From assembly GCA_026985615.1 (NCBI GenBank), contig JALSQD010000028.1, positions 1 through 47,598 on the forward strand: a stretch of DNA of 47,598 nucleotides, read 5' to 3'. The notes under the pieces were generated by a model. That model saw only the letters and a list, made by a program, of their open reading frames with translations. It did not search any database and had not been told where the DNA came from. The position numbers and the translations under genes are program-made. This stretch comes from Thermaceae bacterium. Its GTDB lineage: Bacteria > Deinococcota > Deinococci > Deinococcales > Marinithermaceae. Shown here piece by piece: positions 27,558 through 34,134 of this stretch. Positions within the stretch are counted from its first letter, which is position 1, and each line of letters opens with the position of its first letter.

Positions 27558-28695
27558 GCGGATCCACCCCCCTCAGCCCCAGACCCACGGGCACGGTGAA
27601 CTCGGGGGCCAGCCTGTGGAGATCGGAGACGTCGAACTGGGACTCGTTGATCTGGAGCGCGGCCCAGGGGTTGACCGGGTCGAGCTGGAGCCCCAGGGCT
27701 TCGCCCAGGATGCCCGGCAGACCGCGCAGCTTGCTGCCGCCCCCGGAGATGTAGCCCTTGTCGATGTGAATGTCGCCGATCTGCACCCTAAAGAACTCGA
27801 GGCTGCGTCGGAGCTCGGTGGTGAAGTCCACGAGTACAGGGCGAATCGCGTCGTACATGCGTGCGGGGTTGAAGCGCTCACGCTCGGCGTCGAAGTCGAG
27901 CAGCGATTCCTCGTCCTCGGTGGGGATGGTGGCGAGGCCGAAGTCGCGCTTGACCTCTTCGGCAGCGGTGAAGTCGAGGCCGAAGGACTTGGCGATGGCC
28001 TCGGTAAAGTCGTTGCCGGAGATGTTGAGGTTGCGGTTCATCAGGAGGCGGGTGCCCCGGGTGAGGACGAGTGAGGAGGACTCGGCCCCCACCTCCAGGA
28101 AAACTGTGACGGGCTCGTTACCTTCGTTGCCGCCACCGTTCAAGTAGTCCTCGACCGTTCGCAACCCCGCGAAGGGTTTGACGTCGAGGACCACGGGCTC
28201 GAGCTGTGCCTCCTTCAGCGTCTCGACGAGCTGGGTGGTCGTCTCGAGCCGCGCCGCGGCGATGACCACGTCGAGCTGGGCGTCGTCGGGCACCTCTGAG
28301 GGGGGATCCAGAGGCGCGAAATCCAGCACGACCTCGTCGATGGGGAAGGGGATGTAGCGCTCCGCTTCCCAGTGGATGGCCTCTTCGAGCTCCCGCTCAC
28401 CCATCTTGGGGATCTGGATGATGCGGGTGATGACCGCCAGGTTGGAAACCCCAGCAACCACGTAGCGCTTTCGCGTTTGCATCTCCGCGAGCATCTCGCG
28501 GAGCTCGGTCGCGATCGCGCTGGGTTCGACGATGTTGCCGCCGTGGATGGCCCCGTGGGGCGTCGGACGGATGGCGTAACCCTTGAGGGTTGGGGGTGAA
28601 CCACTGATCTCAACGAGTTTCAGGTTGCCCGCGCCGATTTCGAGCCCCAAGGCCTCGATTCGCGGCTGCAACCATCGGTTGAATAAGTTTCGCAC
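27550..28695 (-). CDS. pilM: type IV pilus assembly ATPase-like protein PilM
   Basis: Actin-like cytoplasmic protein that anchors the pilus alignment complex via the PilN tail. The 381 residues show ASHKA-fold features: LGLEIGAGNLKLVEISG at the N-terminus, IIQIPKMGERELEEAIHWEAERYIPFPIDEVVLDF typical of PilM, VFLEVGAESSSLVLTRG and YISGGGSKLRGLPGIL. It starts at GTG 28695 with AAGGGGGG before it. First gene of pilM-N-O-W-Q, with an extended -10 upstream. Confidence 0.94.
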   Translation of the reverse strand: MRNLFNRWLQPRIEALGLEIGAGNLKLVEISGSPPTLKGYAIRPTPHGAIHGGNIVEPSAIATELREMLAEMQTRKRYVVAGVSNLAVITRIIQIPKMGERELEEAIHWEAERYIPFPIDEVVLDFAPLDPPSEVPDDAQLDVVIAAARLETTTQLVETLKEAQLEPVVLDVKPFAGLRTVEDYLNGGGNEGNEPVTVFLEVGAESSSLVLTRGTRLLMNRNLNISGNDFTEAIAKSFGLDFTAAEEVKRDFGLATIPTEDEESLLDFDAERERFNPARMYDAIRPVLVDFTTELRRSLEFFRVQIGDIHIDKGYISGGGSKLRGLPGILGEALGLQLDPVNPWAALQINESQFDVSDLHRLAPEFTVPVGLGLRGVDPLD

Positions 28696-28735
28696 GCTTC
28701 CCCCCTTCAGGACGTTAGGAAGTTTACAGGCCTTC

Positions 28736-28744
28736 AGTTTATCA
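28736..28744 (-). promoter_or_regulatory. pilM promoter, extended -10 TGATAAACT
   Basis: TG-A-TAAACT on the minus strand, about 40 nt before the GTG. A second TAAACT is at 28726-28721. No good -35 is seen, consistent with an extended -10 promoter. The same 11-mer TGTGATAAACT occurs before acpP. Confidence 0.5.
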
Positions 28745-28794
28745 CAGTTTTCACGCGCTCGAAGCTTGATTCCTCCAACCCTTGGGAGGTGAAA

Positions 28795-29820
28795 TCAGGT
28801 ACGTAACAGCTCCTTTAGTTTTTCCGCTACTGCTTCGGCGAACTCCTGCGTGGTCGCCTTTCCACCGAGGTCGGGCGTCCTCGGGCCAGCCTCGAGAACG
28901 GCGTCCACGGCGTCTTCGATGGTGCGGGCCACCTGCGGCTCGCCCAGATGGTCCAGCATCATTGCGGCCGAGAGGATCGTGGCCGTGGGGTTGGCGATGC
29001 CCTTGTCGGCGATGTCGGGGGCCGAGCCGTGCACGGGCTCGAAGATCGCGGCCCGTTCACCGATGTTGCCCGAGGGGGCGATACCCAGGCCGCCTACGAG
29101 TCCCGCGGTGAGGTCGGAGATGATGTCGCCGAACAGGTTCTCCATCACCAGTACGTCGAACTGGCTGGGGTCACGCACCAACCGCATCGCGCAGGCATCG
29201 ACGATGACCTCTTCGATCTCCACCGTCGGGTGGCGCTTGGCGGCGTCGTAGGCCGCTTCCAAGAAGAGGCCGTCGGAGAGCGGAAGCACGTTGGCCTTGT
29301 GCACGAGCGCGAGCCGTCCCTTGCGGCGCTCGGCGAGCTCGAGCGCGAACTCCACGATCCGGTACGAGGCATCGTAGGTGATCACGCGATCGGCGATGGC
29401 GACGCGCCCGCGCGCGTAGCGCCGCTCCTGCTCGACGTACAGCCCCTCGGTGTTTTCGCGTACTACGATCAGGTCGGTTCCCGGGGTCGCACCGGGTACG
29501 GGATGGTACTTGGCCGGGCGCACGTTGGCGAAGAGGTCGAGCCGGCGGCGCAGGTGACGAATGGCCCCGAAGAAGCCCTCCACCTTCTTGGTGGGGCTTG
29601 TGGCCGCCCCGAAGAGTGTGGCGTCGGAGCGCTCGATCTTCTCGACGGTTTCTTCAGGTACCGAGGTGCCTATTCGCTCGAAGGTCTCCCAGCCCGCCTC
29701 CGCTTCGTCGAAGACGAAGCTCAGTCCGGTGGCTTCGAGCACGGTGCGTGCCGCGGGGATAACTTCGTGGCCGATACCGTCGCCTTCGATGAGGGTGATC
29801 TTGTACACGCGGTTCTCCAT
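28795..29820 (-). CDS. homoisocitrate dehydrogenase (lysine alpha-aminoadipate pathway)
   Basis: A 341-residue member of the isocitrate/isopropylmalate dehydrogenase family. The N-terminus (ITLIEGDGIGHEVIPAAR, AGWETFERIGTSVPEETVEKI, LFGAATSPT) closely follows Thermus homoisocitrate dehydrogenase as I remember it. IRHLRRRLDLFANVRPAK carries the substrate-loop arginines typical of that enzyme rather than the LeuB pattern. VRENTEGLYVEQERRYARGR and EPVHGSAPDIADKGIANPTA are family motifs. It would oxidise homoisocitrate to 2-oxoadipate in lysine synthesis. No other lysine gene is in the window. GGAG lies 8 nt before the ATG. Confidence 0.85.
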   Translation of the reverse strand: MENRVYKITLIEGDGIGHEVIPAARTVLEATGLSFVFDEAEAGWETFERIGTSVPEETVEKIERSDATLFGAATSPTKKVEGFFGAIRHLRRRLDLFANVRPAKYHPVPGATPGTDLIVVRENTEGLYVEQERRYARGRVAIADRVITYDASYRIVEFALELAERRKGRLALVHKANVLPLSDGLFLEAAYDAAKRHPTVEIEEVIVDACAMRLVRDPSQFDVLVMENLFGDIISDLTAGLVGGLGIAPSGNIGERAAIFEPVHGSAPDIADKGIANPTATILSAAMMLDHLGEPQVARTIEDAVDAVLEAGPRTPDLGGKATTQEFAEAVAEKLKELLRT

Positions 29821-29848
29821 GGCGTCAACTCCTGCCCCATTCTATTGG

Positions 29849-30427
29849 TTAGGTGCCGGTGGTCTCCTCCTGGCGTCGTTGGCGCATGACACGTTGGGTG
29901 GCCTCAGTAAAGAAGAGAAGGAGCGCCAAGAGGATGAACACATCACCCAGGCTGATCACCTTCTTGAACCAAGGGAGTGGGATAACGTCCGTGAGGAACC
30001 ACAGCCGCGTATCCGGGCCGATCAATGTGTGCACCGCGTCGCTTGAGGTTTGCATGAAACGCAGAAACCCTTCCAGCCCTGCAACGATCAATGCGTCGGC
30101 CGAGACCGGCATCTGTCCTCCGTTGGCCGTCATGGCGATGGTGTTCAGCAGAAGCCCGAAGGCCGCGAGCCAGATCGTGCGCAGCTGGCGGTTCTGCCAT
30201 AGGCCGTAGCCCACCAGCACGACCACCGCAGTCTTCGCGATGGGCGCCGCCACCTGCGGCGCGATCCAGCCCTTGGAAGTGGACCACGCCAGGCCGCCTT
30301 CGATCAGTGCAGCGGCGATGAAGGCCCAGGCTGCCTTCAGCTCGATTTCTGCGAAGTCGCGGGCTCGCGCCCCAAAGAGGGCGGCGAGGAAGACTCCAAC
30401 GAGGGCACTTTCGAAGAATAGAGTCGT
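29849..30427 (-). CDS. membrane protein, DUF5317-like, without a canonical start codon
   Basis: A hydrophobic protein with about five membrane segments; the stretch WAFIAAALIEGG, the LRTIWLAAFGLLLNTIAMTANGGQMPVS segment and a polar C-terminus resemble DUF5317 proteins. The first ordinary start (GTG 30253) cuts off the first two helices. The frame stays open upstream to tandem TGA-TAG stops at about 30442-30437 but has no ATG, GTG or TTG there. A strong GGGAGG (30440-30435) sits 7 nt before an in-frame ACG at 30427, used here as the tentative start (192 residues). It overlaps the 3' end of the HD-GYP gene by 91 bp. Confidence 0.6.
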   Translation of the reverse strand, partial: TTLFFESALVGVFLAALFGARARDFAEIELKAAWAFIAAALIEGGLAWSTSKGWIAPQVAAPIAKTAVVVLVGYGLWQNRQLRTIWLAAFGLLLNTIAMTANGGQMPVSADALIVAGLEGFLRFMQTSSDAVHTLIGPDTRLWFLTDVIPLPWFKKVISLGDVFILLALLLFFTEATQRVMRQRRQEETTGT

Positions 30428-31752
30428 ATGAACACCTCCCTATCACGCCACGGTGGGTTTTTATCCCAGAGTTCTTTAAAAAGGCGAACGAGCTTGGGGT
30501 CGAACTGAATCCCGGCAAGGTCTTCGATCTCCTCGAGGGCCTGCTCGGGGGTCTTGGCCTTTTGATATGGCCGGCCGGCCGTCATCGCCTCGTAGGCGTC
30601 CGCCAGCCCGACGATGCGCGCCCATAGGGGAATTTCCTGCCCTGCGAGGGCTTCGGGATAGCCGCGGCCGTCCCAGCGCTCATGGTGGTACTTGATGATG
30701 TCGAAGGTCTCGCTCAGGTAGTCGGAGGCGGGTTCGAGCAGGCGCACGCCGTACTCGGGGTGCTTCTTGATGATGTTGTACTCCTCCTCCGTTAGCGAGC
30801 CCGGCTTGAAGAGGACGGCGTCGGGGATGCCAATCTTGCCGATGTCGTGGATGCGCGAGCCCTTTTCGATGGTGTTGACCTGGGCGGCGTCCAGCCCGTA
30901 GGCGCGGGCCAGGGCCGAGGCAATAGCGGTAACGCGTTCCGAGTGAAGGAAGGTGTGGGAGTCCTTGGCGTCGATCGTATTCGAGAGCAAGTCCACGGTC
31001 TTGTTGAAGGCTTCGCGAAGTTTGACGACCTCGTCCCAGTGGAACCGGGCGTAGTAAAGGGGGATCAGAAAGAGGATGACGGCCCAGCCGCCCCAGTTGC
31101 CTAGAAGAGGCGGCGTAGACGTGTACATTCTAGCTAAGAGTAATACGACAGGTGTCATTATGAGGTAACTAACTAAAACCCAACCAAAGTTGTGAAACCA
31201 TATATCTCGTATTGGGAGTCCCGTTGACAAATACACCACTATCGATACTAGCGATACATTTACTACAAACGATATGGTAGAAGCAACTACTATTGCAACT
31301 GCAAGCGAAATGTCAACCCCCGAAACTGAAACTGGTAAATTCTGAATTACGAACCAATATGAAACAGAAGCAGCCGCAACCGTAATCCCTGTCTGCAGGC
31401 GGTTGAAAAAATCTTTGTACCATTTGTATTCTGGATCTTTAAATCCTCCACTAAAAAAGAATATAAATACTAATATCGGAGCCACCCAAGGCGGGAATAA
31501 AATTACAGCTGATAATGTAAATAGGTACGAATGCGAAAAACTAGCTGCAAACGGCAACTTAACTTCGGTGAGCTGTGCCCATGCGATGAGCGCTCCCCAA
31601 AATGCGAGGTCGACTAGGTGTATTTGAAAATTAACGTCTTGGCTAATCGAGAAGCGCCACAAACCATACACCAATATAGGAAACGCAATCGCAAGTGTTG
31701 CGATGAACAGTGTGACCTTCTTCGGTGGTAGCTCAAGCTTCGGCACGTCCAT
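30337..31752 (-). CDS. polytopic membrane HD-GYP phosphodiesterase (c-di-GMP degrading type)
   Basis: Residues 1-235 contain about eight membrane helices forming a sensor-like domain; residues 250-430 are an HD-GYP domain. Motifs are HSERV (270-274), the metal pair HD in HDIGKIGIP (302-303), HPEYG (331-335), HHERWDGRGYP (356-366) and ADAYEAMTAGRPYQ, all intact, so it should hydrolyse cyclic dinucleotides. The last 30 residues look non-conserved and lie over the next gene. Base composition flips inside the gene: AT-rich up to about codon 210, GC-rich after. No ribosome binding site is evident at ATG 31752, which directly follows the micro-peptide terminator. Confidence 0.9.
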   Translation of the reverse strand: MDVPKLELPPKKVTLFIATLAIAFPILVYGLWRFSISQDVNFQIHLVDLAFWGALIAWAQLTEVKLPFAASFSHSYLFTLSAVILFPPWVAPILVFIFFFSGGFKDPEYKWYKDFFNRLQTGITVAAASVSYWFVIQNLPVSVSGVDISLAVAIVVASTISFVVNVSLVSIVVYLSTGLPIRDIWFHNFGWVLVSYLIMTPVVLLLARMYTSTPPLLGNWGGWAVILFLIPLYYARFHWDEVVKLREAFNKTVDLLSNTIDAKDSHTFLHSERVTAIASALARAYGLDAAQVNTIEKGSRIHDIGKIGIPDAVLFKPGSLTEEEYNIIKKHPEYGVRLLEPASDYLSETFDIIKYHHERWDGRGYPEALAGQEIPLWARIVGLADAYEAMTAGRPYQKAKTPEQALEEIEDLAGIQFDPKLVRLFKELWDKNPPWRDREVFIRLYSSKVPSLESSSPPSLGREPATSQKSS

Positions 31753-31765
31753 ATCAATATATAAG

Positions 31766-31793
31766 AAAAAAGGGGGCTAGGATACCCCCTTTT
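31766..31793 (-). terminator. intrinsic terminator between micro-peptide gene and HD-GYP gene
   Basis: The 9-bp stem AAAAGGGGG / CCCCCTTTT with an 8-nt loop is followed on the minus strand by a run of six T. It should end most transcripts of the micro-peptide gene, leaving read-through for the HD-GYP gene. Confidence 0.85.
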
Positions 31794-31812
31794 GGGTGTG
31801 CCCATGTCTTCC

Positions 31813-31905
31813 TTATCGCCAAGCCGCGTGAGCACCAGCGGAAACAGCAAGGGCCACCAGGCTGAGGATCAGCGTGAACAGTTTCGAGATGGTCTTCATC
31901 ATCAT
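31813..31905 (-). CDS. micro-protein (28-30 aa) that is nearly all signal peptide
   Basis: A tiny open frame beginning with three consecutive ATG codons (31905, 31902, 31899), with a strong AAGGGGG just before. The peptide has a Lys-containing start (MKTISKL), a hydrophobic core (FTLILSLVALAVS) and a cleavage-like AGAHA followed only by AWR. It is either a processed exported peptide or a small membrane peptide. A near-consensus promoter (31979-32007) and an intrinsic terminator (31766-31793) flank it, which argues strongly that it is a real gene. The downstream membrane HD-GYP gene suggests signalling, as inference only. I know no family for it. Confidence 0.7.
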   Translation of the reverse strand: MMMKTISKLFTLILSLVALAVSAGAHAAWR

Positions 31906-31978
31906 TCCCCCTTCGTAAGGTTCCTTCTTCGTTCGCTTCTGGGGTTGCCCTTTTGGGTCTTCCCCCTTGCCTGACTTC

Positions 31979-32007
31979 AGGTTAGCATATGCTGGTATAT
32001 GTGTCAA
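31979..32007 (-). promoter_or_regulatory. promoter of the micro-peptide gene (-35 TTGACA, 17-nt spacer, -10 TAACCT)
   Basis: Perfect -35 at 32007-32002 and TAACCT at 31984-31979, with an A/T-rich stretch upstream (32010-32040) that could act as an UP element. The leader is about 65 nt and contains short inverted pairs (ACCC-AAAA-GGG). Confidence 0.8.
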
Positions 32008-32293
32008 CTGGAAATAGCAAATATATATTGGGTAAAAAACGTGAAGATACGACAAATCTATCAGAAAACATAGTAATAGCATGATGCTGAAGATATGTAC
32101 AGCATCGGCTGTTCCTGAATGGCTTGTCTGTGTGAAAAAATGTATTGCTCCTGGTAGCGATACCACGCTCACAAGTCAATGAACTTGCAAGAGCAAATAG
32201 AAACCCTTACCCCCATTTAGGGGTATTTTACAACAACGAATCGCCGTATAAAAAGAAATTGGCTTCTAATAACAATTGTGGGATGGACTCCTC
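32008..32293. other. AT-rich non-coding region
   Basis: About 285 bp of markedly AT-rich DNA between the micro-peptide promoter and the next plus-strand promoter. It holds a short inverted repeat TACCCC-CATTTA-GGGGTA near 32209-32226 followed by TTTTA, and no convincing gene. A 65-codon open frame on the minus strand (31982-32179) looks like chance. Confidence 0.6.
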
Positions 32294-32322
32294 TTGGTTC
32301 GGCCTTCTTTACTGCGTATGAT
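32294..32322 (+). promoter_or_regulatory. promoter (-35 TTGGTT, 17-nt spacer, -10 TATGAT), leaderless
   Basis: TTGGTT at 32294-32299 and TATGAT at 32317-32322, exactly 7 nt before the ATG at 32330. It decides the start of the following gene, since earlier TTG/ATG codons in frame lie within or before the promoter. Confidence 0.7.
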
Positions 32323-32329
32323 GTGGGGC

Positions 32330-33307
32330 ATGGTAATTCTGCCGACGCTGGGTCCGCTGCACCTCATGTATCCCCGCTACAATGCCGCGAGCGTTTTACG
32401 CCAGATCGAGCATCGCCGCACCTCGACGGCTTACTTCGCCTCCTACAGTCCCGAGGGTCTGGAGCAAGGGCTGTGGCGGGACCGAAACGACCTCGTCCTT
32501 TTTGAGCTCCGCCCCCTGGTCGATCGGGGGCACATTCGCTTGGTGGGTTTGGGGGAGAATGCCGAGGTCCTGCAGCACGAGGCGGAGCTCTTTGCGGAAT
32601 ACCTCGGGCAGCTTCCGGCCGGAGAAGAGGCCAAGCGCAATCTGGCAGAGGCGGAGCGGGAGGTGTGGGCCTATCTCAGCACGCCCCGCCTGCCCCAGGA
32701 GCTGGCTTCTGCGGGCTTCGTGGAGGGGTTGCGCGAGCGTTTGGGGCAGGTCGTGGAGATTGCAGGTGAGGGGCCGGCCACGGGCTTTCGCGCCGAGCGC
32801 ATGGCCCAGGTGGCGCGCAAGCTCCAGGAAGATGGAGACGCCCCCGTCGTTTTGGTGGACGTTCTCGACTATCCAGAGCTGTTGCGGCATTTCCCCAACG
32901 CGGAGGGGCCCTTGGACCTGGAGCCTTCTGAGGAGGAGCGGGCGCGTGCCCTCATGGACCGAGCCTGGCGTCTGGATGAAGAGGACGAGTGGAGAAGTCT
33001 CCTCGCGCAGCTCATGGAGATCGCCCGGCCAGAGGCGCGTTTCTTGGCCGCGCAGATCTACCTCGCGGCTGGCCAAACGAGTGATGCGCTGGCCTTGCTC
33101 GAAGACCTTGCCAAAGACGACTTTTCACAGCCGGAGTATCTGCCGGGCTACCTGCTCGCACGCTTGGGGCAGCTCTATGACCTGGCGGGCAACCGCGAGC
33201 GCGCCATCCGATCGTACCGGGGCGTTCTCGCACTTTCCTGGGCGCCCGCCGAGGCGAGGGAGATTGCCCAGGCAGGGATGCGCACGCCCTTTCGCGTGGA
33301 GGGTTAG
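32330..33307 (+). CDS. hypothetical protein with TPR-like C-terminal part
   Basis: The 325-residue protein begins MVILPTLGPLHLMYPRYNAA, then a helical, charged body (EYLGQLPAGEEAKRNLAEAEREVW). The C-terminal third has repeated helix pairs (ARFLAAQIYLAAGQTSDALALLEDL, YLLARLGQLYDLAGNRERAIRSYRGVLAL) typical of tetratricopeptide repeats. There is no signal peptide. I do not recognise the N-terminal domain. The start is set by a promoter whose -10 ends 7 nt before this ATG. It overlaps the convergent thioesterase gene by 4 bp. GC-rich again, unlike the DNA just before it. Confidence 0.75.
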   Translation: MVILPTLGPLHLMYPRYNAASVLRQIEHRRTSTAYFASYSPEGLEQGLWRDRNDLVLFELRPLVDRGHIRLVGLGENAEVLQHEAELFAEYLGQLPAGEEAKRNLAEAEREVWAYLSTPRLPQELASAGFVEGLRERLGQVVEIAGEGPATGFRAERMAQVARKLQEDGDAPVVLVDVLDYPELLRHFPNAEGPLDLEPSEEERARALMDRAWRLDEEDEWRSLLAQLMEIARPEARFLAAQIYLAAGQTSDALALLEDLAKDDFSQPEYLPGYLLARLGQLYDLAGNRERAIRSYRGVLALSWAPAEAREIAQAGMRTPFRVEG

Positions 33308-33720
33308 AGCTGGCGCCCCACGCGTGCCTCGACAGCACGAATGCGCTGCTTGAGTCCCTCCGGTAGCAGAGCGCCTTTGCCGCGGCTAACGAAGGCCTGC
33401 ACCGTGGTGCCGTCGGCGGCCAGTTCACCGTCGGCCAGCAGGCGGTACTCCATGACGTAGCTTTTTTGCCCGAAGCGGGCTACCCGGCACCCGACCCGTA
33501 GCTGCTGGCCAAGCACGATGGGGCGGCGGTAGTTGACCTCGGCCCGGGCAACCACCACGCTATCGTCGCTGGAGGTCCAGCCCAGTTCGCGAAAGTAAGC
33601 TACGCGGGCTTGCTCGAAGTAGGTGAGGTAGACGGCGTTGTTGACGTGGTTGAAGGTATCGAGATCGCGGTAACGTACGTCCACGCTGACGACGATGGGG
33701 AAGTCCTTGAGCTCGTCCAC
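33304..33720 (-). CDS. acyl-CoA thioesterase, 4HBT/YbgC family
   Basis: A 138-residue hotdog-fold protein. VRYRDLDTFNHVNNAVYLTYFEQAR contains the catalytic aspartate (D21) and the conserved H-V-N-N segment. NYRRPIVLGQQLRVGCRV and TTVQAFVSR follow the family pattern. Such enzymes hydrolyse acyl-CoA thioesters; the chain preference cannot be read from sequence. Start is GTG 33720, with TAGAAT 6 nt upstream and no ribosome binding site, so leaderless. Confidence 0.88.
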   Translation of the reverse strand: MDELKDFPIVVSVDVRYRDLDTFNHVNNAVYLTYFEQARVAYFRELGWTSSDDSVVVARAEVNYRRPIVLGQQLRVGCRVARFGQKSYVMEYRLLADGELAADGTTVQAFVSRGKGALLPEGLKQRIRAVEARVGRQL

Positions 33721-33726
33721 GGTTGC

Positions 33727-33770
33727 ATTCTACGGCGCTTCACCCGCGCCGAGCGAAGGGGTGCTAAGCT
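33727..33770. promoter_or_regulatory. divergent -10 elements for the thioesterase and the YtkA-like lipoprotein
   Basis: Minus strand: TAGAAT at 33732-33727, 6 nt from the GTG at 33720. Plus strand: TAAGCT at 33765-33770, 7 nt from the ATG at 33778. The -35 regions are poor in both directions. Confidence 0.5.
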
Positions 33771-33777
33771 GATGCGG

Positions 33778-34134
33778 ATGCGGCGTTGGTGGGTCGTTTG
33801 GCTTCTCCTCATCATCCTGGCAGGTTGTAAGCCCCCGGGGGCCGAACCGCTCGACGCGGATGTTAGCATCGAGCCCTGGCCGCCTCAGGTGCGCAAGTCG
33901 CTCATCACTGTGCATGTGCCCGAGGAGTTGGACGTGGTGGAGCTCAAGGTGGTAGGCGACATGACCCACGCGGGCATGATTCCCGTACACGGGGAGGGGG
34001 AGCGCCAGGGGGGCGGCACCTGGCTCGTGCGCGACTTCGACATCAACATGCGGGGTGACTGGATTCTGACCATCACCGCCAAGGATCGCGAAGGCAAAAC
34101 CTACGAAAAGGAGGTGCGTTTCACGGTACGGTGA
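33778..34134 (+). CDS. YtkA/FixH-like lipoprotein
   Basis: The 118-residue protein starts with a lipoprotein signal (hydrophobic core then LAGC lipobox, Cys at about 18). The mature part matches YtkA-like domains: KSLITVHVPEELDVVELKV, MTHAGMIPVHGEGERQGGG and MRGDWILTITAKD. Related domains occur in FixH and in copper/respiratory maturation proteins. It overlaps the start of the polyferredoxin gene (TGATG), so it is first in a three-gene operon. ATG 33778 is preferred because TAAGCT lies 7 nt before it. Confidence 0.78.
   Translation: MRRWWVVWLLLIILAGCKPPGAEPLDADVSIEPWPPQVRKSLITVHVPEELDVVELKVVGDMTHAGMIPVHGEGERQGGGTWLVRDFDINMRGDWILTITAKDREGKTYEKEVRFTVR

Noticed and set aside
31982..32179. 65-codon minus-strand open frame in the AT-rich region
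   Set aside because: No ribosome binding site, no coherent composition, and the micro-peptide promoter lies within it.
32209..32230. Possible terminator TACCCC-CATTTA-GGGGTA followed by TTTTA
   Set aside because: Stem of only 6 bp and no gene upstream on the plus strand; left as a note.
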